A stretch of DNA of 9,275 nucleotides, from positions 1 to 9,275 of the forward strand of contig JAFAIY010000262.1 of the NCBI GenBank assembly GCA_019236485.1, read 5' to 3'. A program made the position numbers and the translations under genes. A model generated the notes under the pieces. It ran no database searches. It was not told the DNA's origin and saw only the letters and a list, made by a program, of their open reading frames with translations. This stretch comes from Comamonas sp. GTDB taxonomy: Bacteria > Pseudomonadota > Gammaproteobacteria > Burkholderiales > Burkholderiaceae_C. Below are positions 1 through 6,229 of this stretch, in pieces; within the stretch, counting starts at the first letter, position 1; the number at the start of each line of letters is the position of its first letter.

Positions 1-492
1 GACGCCGTGCTGGGGCCGGTGCGCATCATGACCACCCATCTCGAGTACTACTCGGCGCTGCAGCGCATGGCTCAGGCCCGGGCCTTGCGCACTCTGCATA
101 TGCAGGCCTGCGCCCTGGCCGATACGCCGCCTCAGGCGACCAGCGACGGCTCGCCCTACCAGACCAAGCCGCATACGCGTCATGCGCTGCTCTGCGGGGA
201 CTTCAACTTCGAGCCCCAGGATCCTGAATACGCCGAGCTCGCCGCTCCCTGGGCCGAGCACGAGCTGCCGGGACTCAAGCCCGGCCGCTGGCTCAACAGC
301 TGGAGCGTGCTGCATCCCGGCGTGCCGCAGCCGCCCACCTTCAGGCTGGTGGACCGCACCTGGGGCCCCGAGCCATCGGCCTGCGACTTCATCTGGATCA
401 ACGACAGCTTGAGGGGCCATGTGCGAGCATGGCAGGTGGACAGCGTCACCCAGGCCTCCGACCACCAGCCAGTGATGCTGACGCTGGGCTAG
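1..492 (+). CDS. Endonuclease/exonuclease/phosphatase family protein, C-terminal part (5' end outside window)
   Basis: This is the C-terminal part (about 163 residues) of a metal-dependent hydrolase of the endonuclease/exonuclease/phosphatase (DNase I/ExoIII-like) superfamily. The reading frame is open at base 1, so the true start lies upstream; the GTG at position 7 is internal. Visible family motifs are T-H-L-E-Y-Y near the left edge, a central C-G-D-F-N-F (the metal- and phosphate-contacting GDFN motif), and S-D-H-Q-P near the C-terminus (the catalytic-histidine SDH motif). All three sit in the expected order and the stop at 490-492 follows the SDH motif closely, so the C-terminus looks intact. 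The substrate (nucleic acid, phospholipid or another phosphodiester) cannot be decided from this part. The next gene starts 76 bases downstream on the same strand, so co-transcription is possible but not shown. Confidence 0.85.
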   Translation, partial: DAVLGPVRIMTTHLEYYSALQRMAQARALRTLHMQACALADTPPQATSDGSPYQTKPHTRHALLCGDFNFEPQDPEYAELAAPWAEHELPGLKPGRWLNSWSVLHPGVPQPPTFRLVDRTWGPEPSACDFIWINDSLRGHVRAWQVDSVTQASDHQPVMLTLG

Positions 493-557
493 CCTTTCAG
501 GCCGGAGTCCTACAGACAGTCCGTGGCCTATGTATCAGTGTTTCAGCATGTTTTTCC

Positions 558-563
558 AGGGAG
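558..563 (+). promoter_or_regulatory. Ribosome binding site of the HdeD-like gene
   Basis: AGGGAG lies five bases before the ATG at 569. It favours this start over the upstream in-frame ATG at 530, which has no comparable site and would add 13 residues of non-conserved sequence. Confidence 0.65.
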
Positions 564-568
564 TTCCC

Positions 569-1138
569 ATGCCAGCAGAAATTCCGTCCATCTCTCTGAT
601 GCTGCACCGCAGCTGGTGGGTGCTGCTGTTGCGCGGTGCCGCGGCCATTGTTTTCGGGGTCCTGACCTGGCTGCAGCCTGCGGCCTCGGCGGCCGCCTTG
701 CTGCTGGTCTTTGGCGCCTATGTGTTTGTCGACGGTCTGCTGGGCAGCTATACCGCGATCAAGAGCCGCCATGAATCGCGTCACTGGTGGGTGATCCTGC
801 TCTGGGGCCTGACGGGCGTGGTCGTGGGCGTGCTCACGGTGATCAATCCCGCGGTCACGGCCCTGGTGCTGACCCTCTATATCGGCGTCTGGGCGCTGAT
901 CACCGGAGTGATGGAAATCATCGCCGCCATCCGCCTGCGCAAGGAAATCGAGGGCGAGTGGCTGCTGGTCCTGGGCGGAGTGATCTCGCTGCTGTTCGGC
1001 GCTTTCGTGCTCGCACAGCCGGGCGCGGGCATGATGGCCATGCTCTGGGTGCTGGCCAGCTATGCGGTGGTGTTCGGCATCCTGATCGTGATCCTGGCCT
1101 TCAGGATCCGCAGCATCAGCCATCTGCGCGCGGCCTGA
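569..1138 (+). CDS. HdeD-like DUF308 integral membrane protein
   Basis: A 189-residue inner-membrane protein of the HdeD/DUF308 family. In E. coli HdeD is linked to acid resistance at high cell density; the molecular activity of the family is not established. About six hydrophobic helices are seen, roughly at residues 16-35, 41-61, 74-92, 97-120, 131-149 and 154-178. They form three helix pairs with a repeated pattern: an aromatic start (WWVLLLRG, WWVILLWG, EWLLVLGG at about residues 16, 73 and 130), a glycine-spaced helix, then QPA, NPA or QPG before the second helix. This threefold internal repeat is characteristic of DUF308. The start at 569 is chosen for its AGGGAG ribosome binding site. 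The length matches the usual family size of about 180-200 residues. The gene is followed by an intrinsic terminator, so its transcript should end before pbpC. A role in acid or envelope stress is inference from the family name only. Confidence 0.87.
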   Translation: MPAEIPSISLMLHRSWWVLLLRGAAAIVFGVLTWLQPAASAAALLLVFGAYVFVDGLLGSYTAIKSRHESRHWWVILLWGLTGVVVGVLTVINPAVTALVLTLYIGVWALITGVMEIIAAIRLRKEIEGEWLLVLGGVISLLFGAFVLAQPGAGMMAMLWVLASYAVVFGILIVILAFRIRSISHLRAA

Positions 1139-1158
1139 GGCCGGGCGCAGCAGCCAGC

Positions 1159-1183
1159 AAGCGGCTCGCGAAGCCGCTTTTTT
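1159..1183 (+). terminator. Rho-independent terminator after the HdeD-like gene
   Basis: An 8-bp perfect stem (AAGCGGCT at 1159-1166 pairing with AGCCGCTT at 1172-1179) with a five-base loop (CGCGA) runs into six T residues at 1178-1183. It lies 20 bases after the HdeD-like stop codon and before pbpC, and points to separate transcription of the two genes. Confidence 0.85.
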
Positions 1184-1221
1184 CATGCCTGCGGCCCGCC
1201 GCCGGCCCGGACCTTGGGACA

Positions 1222-3690
1222 ATGGCGTCCACGGCCAATCAGCAGATGACAGACATGGAACCAGGCAAGCAGAGTCCCTTCAGAGCAGCAACCGTTGGAA
1301 ACCCCTGGCGCCGGGCCGCATTGGCAGCCGCCCTGCTGCTGGGCCTCGCGCGCAGCGGCCATGCCTTGCCGAGCTTTGACGAGGTGCGCGGCGAGCACCG
1401 CTCTTCGGAAACCCTGCTGCTGTCGCGCGAAGGCGAGGAGCTGCAGCGTCTGCGCACCGACAGCACGGTGCGGCGCGGCCCCTGGGTGGGGCTGGCCGAT
1501 ATCTCGCCGGCGCTGCGTACGGCCCTGGTGCTCAGCGAGGACAAGCGCTTTTACGAGCACAGCGGTGTGGACTGGGCGGCCGTGAGTTCGGCGGCCTGGG
1601 GCAATCTCTGGAACAGCCGCACGCGTGGAGCCAGCACCATCACCATGCAGCTCGCGGGCCTGCTCGACGGCGACTGGCGCCAGGGCGCGGGCGGGCGCAG
1701 CGTGGTGCAGAAACTGGGCCAGGCCGTGGCGGCCCAGGTGCTGGACCGGCGCTGGCGCAAGGACCAGATTCTCGAGGCCTATCTGAACATGGTGCCGTTC
1801 CGCGGCGAGATCGTGGGCATAGACGCGCTCGCGCAAAGCCTTTTCGGCAAGGCGCCGCATGGGCTGGATGCGCGCGAAGCGGCGATCGCCGCGGCCCTGG
1901 TGCGCGCGCCCAATGCCGCGCCCGAGCGCGTGGCCCAGCGCGCCTGCGGCGTGCTGCAGAGCCTGGCGCCCGACGATGTGGCGGCGCGCAATTGCGCCGG
2001 GGATGGCACGGCCATGCAGCTGTACACGGCCAGCGTGCTGCAGCGGCGCCAATGGCAGCCCAGCGAAGGCATGGCGCCGCATTTTGCGCGGCGCTGGCTG
2101 GCCCTGCCGCAGAACAAGGGCCAGGAGCGGGTCCGCTCCACGCTCAGCGCTTCCGTGCAGCGCTTTGCGGTGGCCAGCCTGCAGCAGCATCTGCGCGAGC
2201 TGCAGGGCCGCAATGTGGAGGACGGCGCGGCCGTGGTGCTGGACAATGCCACGGGCGAGATCCTGGCCTGGGTCGGCTCATCGGGCACGCTGAGCCAGGC
2301 CGCCGAGGTCGACGGCGTCACCGCGCTGCGCCAGCCCGGCTCCACGCTCAAGCCTTTTCTCTATGCGCAGGCGATTGCCGAGCAGCGCATCACCGCGGCC
2401 TCGCTGATCGAGGACTCGTCCGCACATATTCCGACCTCGAACGGCCTGTACATCCCGCAGAACTACGACCGCCGCTTCAAGGGCTGGGTCTCGGTGCGCA
2501 CGGCGCTGGCCTCCTCGCTCAACGTGCCCGCGGTGCGGACGCTGGTCATGGTCACCCCCGATGCCTTCTTCGAACAGCTCAAGCGCCTGGGCCTGCCGCT
2601 GCGCGAAAGCGGCGGCTATTACGGCTTCAGCCTGGCGCTGGGCAGTGCCGAGGTCTCGCTGCTGAACCTCAGCAATGCCTATCGTGCGCTGGGCAATGGC
2701 GGCCTGTACCGGCCCGTGAGCTGGGCCCTGCCGGCCGCAGGCCGCAAGACCGGCAACAAGCCCGGCGAGCCGGCCGGCGAAAAGCCGCAGCCGGTGCTGG
2801 ACGCCGGAGCCGCATTCATCGTGGGCGATATTCTTTCCGACAATATGGCGCGCGCGCCCACCTTCGGCACCGACAGCGTGCTGGCCACGCGTTTCTGGAC
2901 GGCCGTCAAGACCGGCACCAGCAAGGACATGCGCGACAACTGGGCCGTGGGCTGGTCTGAGCGCTATACCGTGGGCGTCTGGGTCGGCAATGCGCGCGGC
3001 GAGGCCATGCACTCGGTCAGCGGCACCAGCGGCGCCGCGCCCATCTGGGCCGAGATCATGGGTTTTCTGCACCGCGCCACACCCAGCCGGGCGCCCAAGC
3101 CGCCAGCGGGAGTGCAGCAGCAGCAGGTGGAGTTCGGCAGCGCCGCGGCCGGCGGCATGCCGATCGAGAGCGCACGCCGCGAATGGTTTGTGGCCGGTAC
3201 CCAGCAGCCTGTGTTTGCTATGGATCACATAGCTGCTGGCGCAGACCGGTCAAGGGCTGCCACCGGAAAAGACTCAAAGTCGCCGGCCGGGCAGGCGGCT
3301 GCGGTACGGATTTCGCGTCCCGCCAACAGCACGATTCTGGCGCTGGACCCCGATATCCCGCCCGAGCGCCAGCGCGTGCAGCTGATAGCGCGCCAGGCCG
3401 GCATGGCCGCGGAGCAGGACTGGCGCGACAACAGTCTGCGTTGGCGGCTGGTGACGCGGCAATATTCGGCACCTGTGGCAGCCGACAAGACCGCACAGCC
3501 CGTGATGCGAGAAGTGCAGCGCGAGCTGGGGCGCGGCAGCCAGCTGGGCTGGCTGCCCTGGCCGGGCCGCCACCGGCTGGAGCTGCTCGACGCCTCGGGC
3601 CAGGTGCTGGACAGCATCCAGCTGGAAGTCCGTGGTGCGGGCGCTCTGGTGGCAGGGCCCGAGCAGATCCACAGCCAGCGTCGACGCTGA
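1222..3690 (+). CDS. pbpC: Penicillin-binding protein 1C (bifunctional glycosyltransferase/transpeptidase)
   Basis: A class A penicillin-binding protein of the PBP1C type, anchored in the inner membrane and acting in the periplasm to polymerise lipid II and cross-link peptidoglycan. Counting from 1222 (822 residues), a hydrophobic segment at about residues 29-50 acts as signal anchor. The GT51 glycosyltransferase domain follows, with EDKRFYEHSGVD (catalytic Glu106), GASTITMQ (136-143) and KDQILEAYLN (180-189). The transpeptidase domain has STLK (nucleophile Ser374), SLN (Ser432) and KTGTS (Lys563). The C-terminal domain, from about residue 697, resembles the PBP1C-specific BiPBP_C domain (RISRPANSTILALDPDIPP). 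E. coli PbpC is about 770 residues. The start is uncertain: ATGs at 1222, 1246 and 1255 are in frame and none has a good ribosome binding site. In E. coli the gene follows the alpha-2-macroglobulin gene yfhM; no such neighbour is seen here. A repeat-like insertion lies in the linker at 3211-3278. The gene converges on the LysR gene with an 11-base gap. Confidence 0.93.
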   Translation: MASTANQQMTDMEPGKQSPFRAATVGNPWRRAALAAALLLGLARSGHALPSFDEVRGEHRSSETLLLSREGEELQRLRTDSTVRRGPWVGLADISPALRTALVLSEDKRFYEHSGVDWAAVSSAAWGNLWNSRTRGASTITMQLAGLLDGDWRQGAGGRSVVQKLGQAVAAQVLDRRWRKDQILEAYLNMVPFRGEIVGIDALAQSLFGKAPHGLDAREAAIAAALVRAPNAAPERVAQRACGVLQSLAPDDVAARNCAGDGTAMQLYTASVLQRRQWQPSEGMAPHFARRWLALPQNKGQERVRSTLSASVQRFAVASLQQHLRELQGRNVEDGAAVVLDNATGEILAWVGSSGTLSQAAEVDGVTALRQPGSTLKPFLYAQAIAEQRITAASLIEDSSAHIPTSNGLYIPQNYDRRFKGWVSVRTALASSLNVPAVRTLVMVTPDAFFEQLKRLGLPLRESGGYYGFSLALGSAEVSLLNLSNAYRALGNGGLYRPVSWALPAAGRKTGNKPGEPAGEKPQPVLDAGAAFIVGDILSDNMARAPTFGTDSVLATRFWTAVKTGTSKDMRDNWAVGWSERYTVGVWVGNARGEAMHSVSGTSGAAPIWAEIMGFLHRATPSRAPKPPAGVQQQQVEFGSAAAGGMPIESARREWFVAGTQQPVFAMDHIAAGADRSRAATGKDSKSPAGQAAAVRISRPANSTILALDPDIPPERQRVQLIARQAGMAAEQDWRDNSLRWRLVTRQYSAPVAADKTAQPVMREVQRELGRGSQLGWLPWPGRHRLELLDASGQVLDSIQLEVRGAGALVAGPEQIHSQRRR
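3211..3278 (+). repeat. Short interspersed repeat-like element inside pbpC
   Basis: This stretch contains GCTATG (3217-3222), loop GATCA, and CATAGC (3228-3233), a perfect 6-bp hairpin, followed directly by TGCTGGCGCA and a less regular tail ending in AAAGACTCAAA. The pattern GCTAT-N-ATAGCTGCTKGCGC followed by an AAGxGCT-like block resembles a short repeat I remember as common between genes in Comamonadaceae; no database was searched. It is read in frame as residues about 664-686 of PBP1C, a hydrophilic linker between the transpeptidase and C-terminal domains. Codons such as ATA, AGG and TCA cluster here, unlike the G/C-ending codons around it. The downstream boundary is approximate. Confidence 0.5.
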
Positions 3691-3701
3691 GTGCCGGCCG
3701 G

Positions 3702-4601
3702 TCAGGAGTTCTTGCCCTGATCGAACTGCGCTATCAGAAAGTCCAGCAGCGCACGCAGTTTGGGGGCAACATGCTGGCGTGTCGGATAGACCGCGTAGAG
3801 CGTGGTCTTCACCGTGTTCCAGTCCTCCAGCGCGGCCTGCAGCCGGTCCGTGCGCAGGTCGTCCTCGACATAGGGGCGCGGGATCAGGCTGATGCCTAGG
3901 CCCTCACGCACCGCATCGCGTACCGCAAGGCTTGAGGACACCGAGTAGCGAGCCTTGACCGCCACACGCTCCATGTGCCCGTCTTGCTCGAACTCCCAGA
4001 CATCTGCATGGCCCGAAAGGCTGAAGCGTATGTGGTCCAGGCCGTTCAGATCGGCTGGGGTGCGCGGGCGGCCGCGCCTTTCGAAGTAGCTGGGAGCGGC
4101 GCACAGCACATGTGACATGGCCGTCAGCGGGCGCGCAACCAGTGAGCTGTCTTCGAGCCGGTCGCTGCCGCGTATGGCCAGATCGAAGCCCTCGCGCACG
4201 ATATCGACGCGCCGGTCGTCCAGGTGCAGATCCAGCTGCAGGTCGGGGTAGCGCTCTAGGAAGGCAGGGATGGCAGAAGAGATCTGAGTCAGCGTGAATG
4301 TCGTCGGGGCGCTGACCTTGAGCAGCCCGCTGGGTGCGGCCTTGATGGGGCACAGCACCTTGTCGGCATCGGCCAGCGCATCGAGTGCCCGCCTGACATG
4401 CTCCAGGTACAGACGGCCTTCTTCCGTTAGCGCCATGCGCCGCGTGGTGCGCTGGATCAGGCGCGCTCCCACATGGGTCTCCAGCTCGGCGATGTTCTTG
4501 CTGATCGCGGCCGGAGACAGGCCCAGGCTGCGACCAGCCTCGGCAAAGCTGCCGCGCTCGGCCACGCGATGAAAGACCTGCAGGGCAGTCAGTCGGTCCA
4601 T
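3702..4601 (-). CDS. LysR-family transcriptional regulator
   Basis: A 299-residue LysR-type regulator of usual length. The N-terminal winged helix-turn-helix covers about residues 1-60 (MDRLTALQVFHRVAERGSF at the start; helix-turn-helix core about 17-36 with LSPAAISKNIAELE). The conserved Q-R-T-T-R segment and L-T-E-E-G follow at about 50-62. A linker helix and then the periplasmic-binding-protein-like effector domain run from about residue 90. The start at 4601 is chosen because MDRLTALQVF is the canonical LysR N-terminus. An in-frame ATG at 4646 would add 15 residues encoded by the AT-rich promoter region. No clear Shine-Dalgarno sequence precedes 4601. The gene is divergent from the nitroreductase gene across 80 bases, the classical layout for a LysR protein controlling its neighbour and itself. 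The likely targets are therefore the nitroreductase and exporter genes; the inducer is unknown. Confidence 0.9.
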   Translation of the reverse strand: MDRLTALQVFHRVAERGSFAEAGRSLGLSPAAISKNIAELETHVGARLIQRTTRRMALTEEGRLYLEHVRRALDALADADKVLCPIKAAPSGLLKVSAPTTFTLTQISSAIPAFLERYPDLQLDLHLDDRRVDIVREGFDLAIRGSDRLEDSSLVARPLTAMSHVLCAAPSYFERRGRPRTPADLNGLDHIRFSLSGHADVWEFEQDGHMERVAVKARYSVSSSLAVRDAVREGLGISLIPRPYVEDDLRTDRLQAALEDWNTVKTTLYAVYPTRQHVAPKLRALLDFLIAQFDQGKNS

Positions 4602-4681
4602 GAGATTATTTTCTATTGGTGAATGGTTTATCTTTTCAAAAGCCAATTATCAATTAAAGGTGAATTATCTACAGTCGTGCC
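4602..4681. promoter_or_regulatory. Divergent promoter/operator region between LysR and nitroreductase genes
   Basis: This 80-bp region is strikingly AT-rich against its GC-rich flanks. It holds a perfect 11-bp palindrome CTTTT-C-AAAAG at 4632-4642, close to its midpoint. GGTGAAT occurs twice in the same orientation, at 4618-4624 and 4659-4665, 41 bases apart (about four helical turns). TTATC occurs at 4628, 4647 and 4665, at spacings of 19 and 18 bases. ATTGG (4615-4619) is mirrored by CCAAT (4643-4647). These are plausible LysR binding elements and -10-like AT blocks, but no single promoter can be assigned with certainty in either direction. Confidence 0.6.
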
Positions 4682-5302
4682 ATGACGACGACACACCCCA
4701 CAATCACCCTCATCGAACAGCGCATCTCGGCCAATCGCTTCGATGCCTCTCACCGCCTGGCGGATGCGGAGATCGAACGGCTGGTGCAACTGGCCACACG
4801 CGCACCCACGGCCTACAACCTGCAGAACTGGCGCTTCATCGCCGTGCGCACGCCCGTGGCCAAGGCCAGGTTGCGCGCCGTGGCGCAGGACCAGGCCAAG
4901 GTGCAGGAGGCCGCCGTCTGCTTTATCGTCTGCGGCGTGCTGGCCGATGCTCAGTCCCTGGCCGAAAGGCTGCAGCCTTTCGTGGACGCAGGCTTCATGC
5001 CTGTCGGCATGGCGCAGGGCTGGCTGCAGGCCGCGCGCCGGCAGTACGCCAGCGCGCAGGCGGTGCGCGATGAGGCCTTGCGTTCGGCCAGCTTAGCCGC
5101 CATGACGCTGATGCACGCTGCACAGGCGCTGGGCCTGGCATCCTGTGGGATGACCGGCTTCGACGCCGAAGGCGTGGCGGCCAGCTTTGGTCTGGCGCCC
5201 GAGGAGGTGCCGGTCATGTTGGTCACCGTGGGTCGTGCCGCGCCCGGCAACTGGCCGCAAAAGCCGCGCCGGCCACTGGCGCAGGTGCTGGAGTTTGCAT
5301 GA
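4682..5302 (+). CDS. Nitroreductase family protein (FMN-dependent oxidoreductase)
   Basis: A 206-residue protein of the nitroreductase family, typically soluble FMN-dependent dimers that use NAD(P)H to reduce nitro compounds, quinones, enones or other electrophiles. The N-terminal FMN-binding signature is clear: R40-A-P-T-A-Y-N-L-Q-N-W-R-F, matching the family pattern of R-xx-P-S-xx-N-x-Q-x-W-x-F. The C-terminal G-L-A-S-C-G-M-T-G-F (about 151-160) followed by a hydrophobic strand ending in V-G-R matches the family's second conserved region. Length is normal for the shorter members. The start at 4682 is the only sensible Met; no good ribosome binding site lies just before it (AAAGGTG at 4656-4662 is too distant), so translation may be leaderless or weakly initiated. 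It overlaps the exporter gene by four bases and is divergent from the LysR gene, suggesting a two-gene operon under that regulator. The physiological substrate is unknown. Confidence 0.88.
   Translation: MTTTHPTITLIEQRISANRFDASHRLADAEIERLVQLATRAPTAYNLQNWRFIAVRTPVAKARLRAVAQDQAKVQEAAVCFIVCGVLADAQSLAERLQPFVDAGFMPVGMAQGWLQAARRQYASAQAVRDEALRSASLAAMTLMHAAQALGLASCGMTGFDAEGVAASFGLAPEEVPVMLVTVGRAAPGNWPQKPRRPLAQVLEFA
5290..5293 (+). promoter_or_regulatory. Ribosome binding site of the DMT-family exporter gene
   Basis: GGAG lies five bases before the ATG at 5299 and inside the end of the nitroreductase gene. It supports that start and independent or coupled initiation at the ATGA overlap. Confidence 0.5.
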
Positions 5303-6177
5303 GCGCTGCTGCCTCCTCCACACAAGCGCCAGCGAATGCGCGCGACCTGCTGCTGACGGCGTTGGCGCCCGCCATCTGGGGCAGCAGCTACATCGTCACC
5401 ACGCAGCTGTTGCCGCAGGTGCCCGCGATGACGGTGGCCCTGCTGCGAGCGCTGCCCGCAGGCCTGTTGCTGCTGGTGTTTGCACGGCGTCTGCCGCAGG
5501 GCATCTGGTGGCTGCGGGTGTTCATTCTGGGGGCTCTCAATTTCTCGGTGTTCTGGAGCATGCTGTTCGTCTCGGCCTACCGCTTGCCGGGAGGCGCGGC
5601 CGCTACCGTCGGGGCCGTGCAGCCGCTGGTGGTGGTATTTCTAGCCGCCTGGGTACTGGGCAGTGCAGTGCGGCCGGCTTCGGTGCTGGGAGCCCTGGCC
5701 GGTCTGGCGGGCGTGGCCTTGCTCGTGCTCACGCCCGGCGTTGCACTCGACGCGACGGGCATTGCAGCAGGCCTGGCCGGAGCGGTTTCCATGGCCTGCG
5801 GCACGGTGCTCACGCGCAAATGGCGCCCGCCGGTGCCGCTGTTGACCTTCACGGCCTGGCAACTGACGGCAGGCGGTCTGTTGCTGCTGCCGGTGGCACT
5901 GTGGGCCGGACCGGATTTTCCGGCGCTCACACCGGGCCATCTGATCGAGCTGGCATGGCTGGGTCTGGTGGGGGCGGCACTGACCTATGTGCTGTGGTTT
6001 CGCGGCATTGCCCGGCTGGAGCCGGGCGTGGTGGCATCGCTGGGCTTTCTCAGCCCGGTGACGGCGATTGTGCTGGGATGGCTGGTCCTGGGCCAGACGC
6101 TGACGGCCGTGCAAATGGCCGGCGTGGTCCTGGTTCTGGGCGGCATCTGGCTGGGGCAGAGGGGCGCGGTGCGCTGA
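5299..6177 (+). CDS. DMT-superfamily (EamA/PecM-like) membrane exporter
   Basis: A 292-residue inner-membrane transporter of the drug/metabolite transporter superfamily with two EamA repeats, about ten predicted transmembrane helices in all. The first helix has the motif A-P-A-I-W-G-S-S-Y-I-V-T-T, which recalls the PecM-like branch (PecM of Dickeya is associated with export of the pigment indigoidine). The second repeat begins near residue 150 (TGIAAGLAGAVSMACGTVL) and ends with the typical E-P-x-V-A-x-L-G-F-L-S-P-V-T-A helix pair and a short basic tail. Length is typical of the family. The start codon lies in the ATGA overlap with the nitroreductase stop, which indicates translational coupling. 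The natural reading is export of a compound handled by the upstream enzyme, with control by the divergent LysR protein; that link is inference. Transport direction and substrate cannot be read from the sequence. Confidence 0.9.
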   Translation: MSAAASSTQAPANARDLLLTALAPAIWGSSYIVTTQLLPQVPAMTVALLRALPAGLLLLVFARRLPQGIWWLRVFILGALNFSVFWSMLFVSAYRLPGGAAATVGAVQPLVVVFLAAWVLGSAVRPASVLGALAGLAGVALLVLTPGVALDATGIAAGLAGAVSMACGTVLTRKWRPPVPLLTFTAWQLTAGGLLLLPVALWAGPDFPALTPGHLIELAWLGLVGAALTYVLWFRGIARLEPGVVASLGFLSPVTAIVLGWLVLGQTLTAVQMAGVVLVLGGIWLGQRGAVR

Positions 6178-6229
6178 TTCCCGCAGGGCCCCGGCCCGGG
6201 AACGAGGGCTATCGCGGGATCATTCCCGC
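6178..6229. terminator. Possible hairpin terminator region between convergent exporter and lldD genes
   Basis: TTCCCG (6178-6183) and CGGGAA (6197-6202) form one GC-rich hairpin. GCGGGA (6214-6219) and TCCCGC (6224-6229) form a second, with loop TCAT spanning the lldD stop codon. GCGGGA can also pair with TCCCGC at 6179-6184. No T tract follows on either strand, so this is not a standard intrinsic terminator; it may still block or slow converging transcripts. Confidence 0.35.

Noticed and set aside
501..531. Imperfect inverted repeat AGGCC ... GGCCT after the phosphatase-family gene as a terminator
   Set aside because: The arms are only five bases, the loop is long, and no T tract follows; too weak to call.
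787..1221. Upstream extension of the pbpC reading frame to 787
   Set aside because: The extension overlaps the HdeD-like gene in another frame, crosses its terminator, and is low-complexity Gly/Arg/Pro sequence.
497..1222. Long minus-strand open frame of 241 residues opposite the HdeD-like gene
   Set aside because: It is rich in Gln, His, Asp and Arg with no domain pattern, covers a well-supported membrane-protein gene, and is typical of antisense frames in GC-rich DNA.
1183..3228. Two long minus-strand open frames (335 and 316 residues) opposite pbpC
   Set aside because: Composition is typical shadow sequence (Arg, Ala, His, Gln) and the plus strand carries all PBP1C catalytic motifs without interruption.
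3691..3701. CCGGCCGG palindrome between the convergent pbpC and LysR stops as a terminator
   Set aside because: An 8-bp self-complementary word with no loop and no T tract is expected by chance in DNA this GC-rich.
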